A stretch of DNA of 7,314 bases from Flavobacteriaceae bacterium UBA3078 (GTDB taxonomy: Bacteria; Bacteroidota; Bacteroidia; Flavobacteriales; Flavobacteriaceae). Each line of letters opens with the position of its first letter. Position 1 is the first letter of the stretch. The DNA is taken from NCBI GenBank assembly GCA_002366675.1, contig DFBO01000061.1:1-7314 (forward strand). Direction: 5' to 3'. The translations under genes and the position numbers were made by a program. The notes below the pieces were generated by a model. That model was given only the letters and a program-made list of their open reading frames with translations. It was not told the DNA's origin and searched no databases. This document shows, piece by piece, positions 4,966-7,314 of the stretch.

Positions 4966-6624
4966 ATGGCAAGCAAGAAACAGCAAAAACTAGAATTAAC
5001 TTGGATAGGTAAAGGAGAAGAACCTACTCTAGAACCTAGAATACTTATAGAAAATCCTGAATACAGTTATGGAGATCCTAATACAGAAAACTTACTGATA
5101 CATGGAGATAATCTTTTAGCCTTAAAAGCTTTAGAGCAAGACTATACAGGAAAGGTAAAGTGTATATATATAGACCCACCTTATAACACAGGGAATGCTT
5201 TTGAGCATTATGATGATAATTTAGAGCACTCTATATGGTTAGATTTAATGTATCAAAGAATAAAGATATTATATAATTTATTATCTAATGAAGGTGTTTT
5301 TTGTTTACATCTAGATGACCAAGAGGTTTTCTATGCAAAAGTAATATGTGATGAAATATTTGGTAGAGATATGTTTGTCTCTTCTATAGCAGTAAAATCA
5401 TCTACACCATCTGGCTTAAAAACTGCTCACAGAGACAAAACAATCATAAAGCAAAAAGATTTAGTACTAATTTATAAAAAAACAAAAAGCTTAACTGTTA
5501 ACCCTCAATACATACCTAGACCTAAATGGGATAGTCATTATTCAAAATATTATGATAGGGACACTAATGAAGTTAAAAATTTGATTGAGGTTTTACTTGA
5601 ACAAGGAATCATTAAAAATAGTATTTCTTTAAAATCTCTTAATATTAAAGACAAAAAATTTAAAAACTTTTATTTAGAAAATAAGTATAAAATTTTCCAA
5701 ACCCAGCCTACAATGCCTGCTGAAGAAAAAGCTAAATCAAAAGCTAGTCCTAATGAAATTATTAAATATGTTGATTCGGAAGGAGTAGAAAATTTCGCCA
5801 TAAATGGACGAAGATTTGTCTTTTTAGAAAACTCATTAAATGAACTTGAAGATGAAAGTCTTGACCTAGCTACATTATTATGTGACTTTTGGTCTGATAT
5901 AGATTTTCAAAATACACAAAATGAAGGGGCTAATTCTTTCCCTGCTGGGAAAAAACCTGAAAGACTTGTGTCTAGATTTTTGAAATTATTTACCAAAGAA
6001 GGTGATTTAGTTATGGATTCTTTTTTAGGTTCAGGAACAACTGCGGCTGTATCTCATAAAATGAATAGAAAATATATAGGCATAGAAATGGGAGACCATG
6101 CCTATACTCATTCTTATGAAAGGTTGAAAAATATTATAACAGGAACTGACAACAGTGGTGTATCAGAAATGTTTAATTGGCAAGGTGGTGGTGGCTTTAA
6201 GTTTTACGAATTAGCACCAAGTTTATTAAACAAAGACAAATATGACAATTGGGTAATTAGTAAAGACTACAATCCAGATATGTTAGCAGCAGCAATGGCT
6301 AAACAAGAAGGTTTTACCTATTTCCCTAATAAAGAAACCTATTGGAAACAAGGTTTTAGTGCAGAGCAAGATTTTATTTTTACTACCACGCAATTTGTAA
6401 CTGTAGAGTTATTAGACCAACTACAAGACCAATTGCAAGAAGGAGAAAGCTTGCTTATTTGTGCTAAAAAATTCCAACCAGAATGCCATAATAAGTTCAA
6501 GAATATTGTACTTAAAAAGATACCAAAAATGTTATTAGGGAAGTGTGAGTTTGCTAAAGATGATTATAGTCTAAACATTATCAATCCACCTGTATTAACT
6601 GAAGAAGAATTAGGAGATGAATAA
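4966..6624 (+). CDS. mod: Type III restriction-modification DNA methyltransferase, Mod subunit (552 aa, adenine-N6, beta class)
   Basis: It is predicted to transfer methyl from S-adenosylmethionine to the N6 of adenine in a short asymmetric site, protecting host DNA and giving the restriction complex its specificity. Catalytic motif IV DPPYNTG (70-76) precedes the SAM-binding motif I DSFLGSGTT (351-359); this order defines the beta class, to which type III Mod proteins belong. HGDNLLALKAL (46-56) is the usual strand before motif IV. Between the two motifs, about 140-345, lies the variable part expected to contain the target recognition domain. The C-terminal 150 residues are a less conserved extension, perhaps used for dimerisation or Res contact. 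The length is within the normal Mod range and the frame is intact. The start lies 4 bases after the SNF2 stop, and the end overlaps res by 8 bases, so all three genes are surely one transcript. No long simple-sequence repeat, as used for phase variation in some mod genes, is present. Confidence 0.93.
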   Translation: MASKKQQKLELTWIGKGEEPTLEPRILIENPEYSYGDPNTENLLIHGDNLLALKALEQDYTGKVKCIYIDPPYNTGNAFEHYDDNLEHSIWLDLMYQRIKILYNLLSNEGVFCLHLDDQEVFYAKVICDEIFGRDMFVSSIAVKSSTPSGLKTAHRDKTIIKQKDLVLIYKKTKSLTVNPQYIPRPKWDSHYSKYYDRDTNEVKNLIEVLLEQGIIKNSISLKSLNIKDKKFKNFYLENKYKIFQTQPTMPAEEKAKSKASPNEIIKYVDSEGVENFAINGRRFVFLENSLNELEDESLDLATLLCDFWSDIDFQNTQNEGANSFPAGKKPERLVSRFLKLFTKEGDLVMDSFLGSGTTAAVSHKMNRKYIGIEMGDHAYTHSYERLKNIITGTDNSGVSEMFNWQGGGGFKFYELAPSLLNKDKYDNWVISKDYNPDMLAAAMAKQEGFTYFPNKETYWKQGFSAEQDFIFTTTQFVTVELLDQLQDQLQEGESLLICAKKFQPECHNKFKNIVLKKIPKMLLGKCEFAKDDYSLNIINPPVLTEEELGDE

Positions 6625-7314
6625 CAGCACCAGAGATTATATAATAGAGCAAGCTAACCCTAGTGTAGATACTATTGTTAATAGAATAAATAATAGATTA
6701 TCATTAAGAGACCCTTTAAGAGATTCATTGCAACTAGTGGCATATTTAGCTGAAGAGTTAGAGCTAAAAAAAGAAGTAGATTTAAAAGCAGAATTAGAAA
6801 AAGTAAAACAACATTACCCAAGTTGCAAAGACTTTGAAAGAGATTTTGTTTCCCTTTGTTTTTCTATTGCCACTGGTGTTGGTAAGACTAGATTAATGGG
6901 TGCTTTTATTACCTATCTACATCTAAAAAAAGGAATTCGTAATTTTTTTATTTTAGCTCCTAACCTAACTATTTATGATAAATTAATTGAAGATTTCGGT
7001 AATCCTAACTACAAAAAATATGTTTTTAAAGGTATAAGTGAGTTTGTAACCAACAGACCTGTAATTATCAATGGAGATAATTATGCTGAAAAAGGTAATC
7101 TTTTTGGAGACCAAGAAGTTAGAATCAACATTTTTAATATCTCTAAATTCAATTCAGATAACAAAGTAGGAAGAGGAAAAGCTGATAAAGGCAAACCTCC
7201 AAAAATGAAAAGGTTATCTGAGTATTTAGGTCAGTCCTATTGGGATTATCTTGCAGGATTAGATGATTTAGTCATCTTAATGGATGAAGCCCACAGGTAT
7301 CATGCAGATGCCTC
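6617..7314 (+). CDS. res: Type III restriction enzyme Res-like subunit, SF2 DEAD/DEAH helicase (5' part, 232 codons, cut by window end)
   Basis: This frame opens with ATG at 6617 inside the end of mod (ATGAATAA, 6617-6624) and stays open to the window edge. The first 70 residues are helical and charged. Then come Walker A ATGVGKT (85-91), the FFILAPNLTIYDKLIEDF motif Ia region (110-127), an intervening Lys/Gly-rich loop (about 183-200) and motif II DEAHRYH (223-229). This arrangement is typical of Res subunits, which use ATP to move along or switch on DNA and cut with a C-terminal PD-(D/E)xK nuclease. That nuclease and the second RecA lobe lie beyond the window, so cleavage activity is inferred from the family and the neighbouring mod, not seen. 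The 8-base overlap implies translational coupling to mod, a common arrangement that keeps the cutter from being made without the protective methylase. Res proteins are usually around 900-1000 residues, so about three quarters of the gene is missing here. Confidence 0.88.
   Translation, partial: MNNSTRDYIIEQANPSVDTIVNRINNRLSLRDPLRDSLQLVAYLAEELELKKEVDLKAELEKVKQHYPSCKDFERDFVSLCFSIATGVGKTRLMGAFITYLHLKKGIRNFFILAPNLTIYDKLIEDFGNPNYKKYVFKGISEFVTNRPVIINGDNYAEKGNLFGDQEVRINIFNISKFNSDNKVGRGKADKGKPPKMKRLSEYLGQSYWDYLAGLDDLVILMDEAHRYHADA

Noticed and set aside
2073..7314. DISARM or BREX system
   Set aside because: The methyltransferase is a type III Mod and the third gene a type III Res-like helicase. No DrmA/DrmB/DrmC, PglZ or BrxC features are present in the visible part. 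Genes beyond 7314 are not visible.
1..7314. CRISPR array, tRNA, rRNA or insertion sequence
   Set aside because: I saw no regularly spaced repeats, no cloverleaf, no rRNA-like sequence, and no transposase or terminal inverted repeats.

Overview
The window looks like an accessory region from an AT-rich bacterium, most likely a member of the Bacteroidota (Flavobacteriia-like). Three things suggest this. Protein-coding DNA is strongly A/T-biased, Shine-Dalgarno sequences are absent or poor before the starts, and the best promoter-like sites match the Bacteroidota -7 element TAnnTTTG rather than TATAAT. The taxon is inferred; no rRNA or other marker gene is present.

Left part (1-1644): small genes of the kind often carried by mobile or integrated elements. 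A 74-residue XRE-type helix-turn-helix regulator (90-314, +) sits behind a 16-base palindrome that is a good operator candidate. It converges on a 144-residue RadC-family JAB-domain protein (466-900, -), which ends at a strong intrinsic terminator (409-464). After a 348-base gene-free stretch with pyrimidine repeats and a plus-strand promoter-like site comes a 131-residue protein of unknown function (1249-1644, -), closed by its own hairpin.

Middle (1645-2072): a 428-base divergent intergenic region. It holds a GC-enriched, dyad-containing patch (1764-1830) in otherwise very AT-rich DNA, followed by two plus-strand terminator-like hairpins (1883-1908 and 1920-1947). No plus-strand gene lies upstream for them to terminate, so they hint at an unannotated small RNA, a leader/attenuator, or remains of a lost gene. 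A TAAATTTG -7-like element then precedes the next operon.

Right part (2073-7314, continuing past the edge): a tightly packed plus-strand operon of three genes. They encode a 962-residue SNF2/RapA-like ATPase, a 552-residue beta-class adenine-N6 methyltransferase of the type III Mod type, and the first 232 residues of a type III Res-like SF2 helicase. The spacing is 4 bases between the first two and an 8-base overlap between the last two. The pair mod-res is a type III restriction-modification module; the co-transcribed SNF2 ATPase is not part of the classical two-subunit enzyme. It makes this a candidate three-component defence system: Mod would mark self DNA, Res would translocate and cut, and the SNF2 protein would add a second DNA-dependent motor. 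The methyltransferase/Res functions are supported by motifs; the joint function of all three is inferred from gene order.
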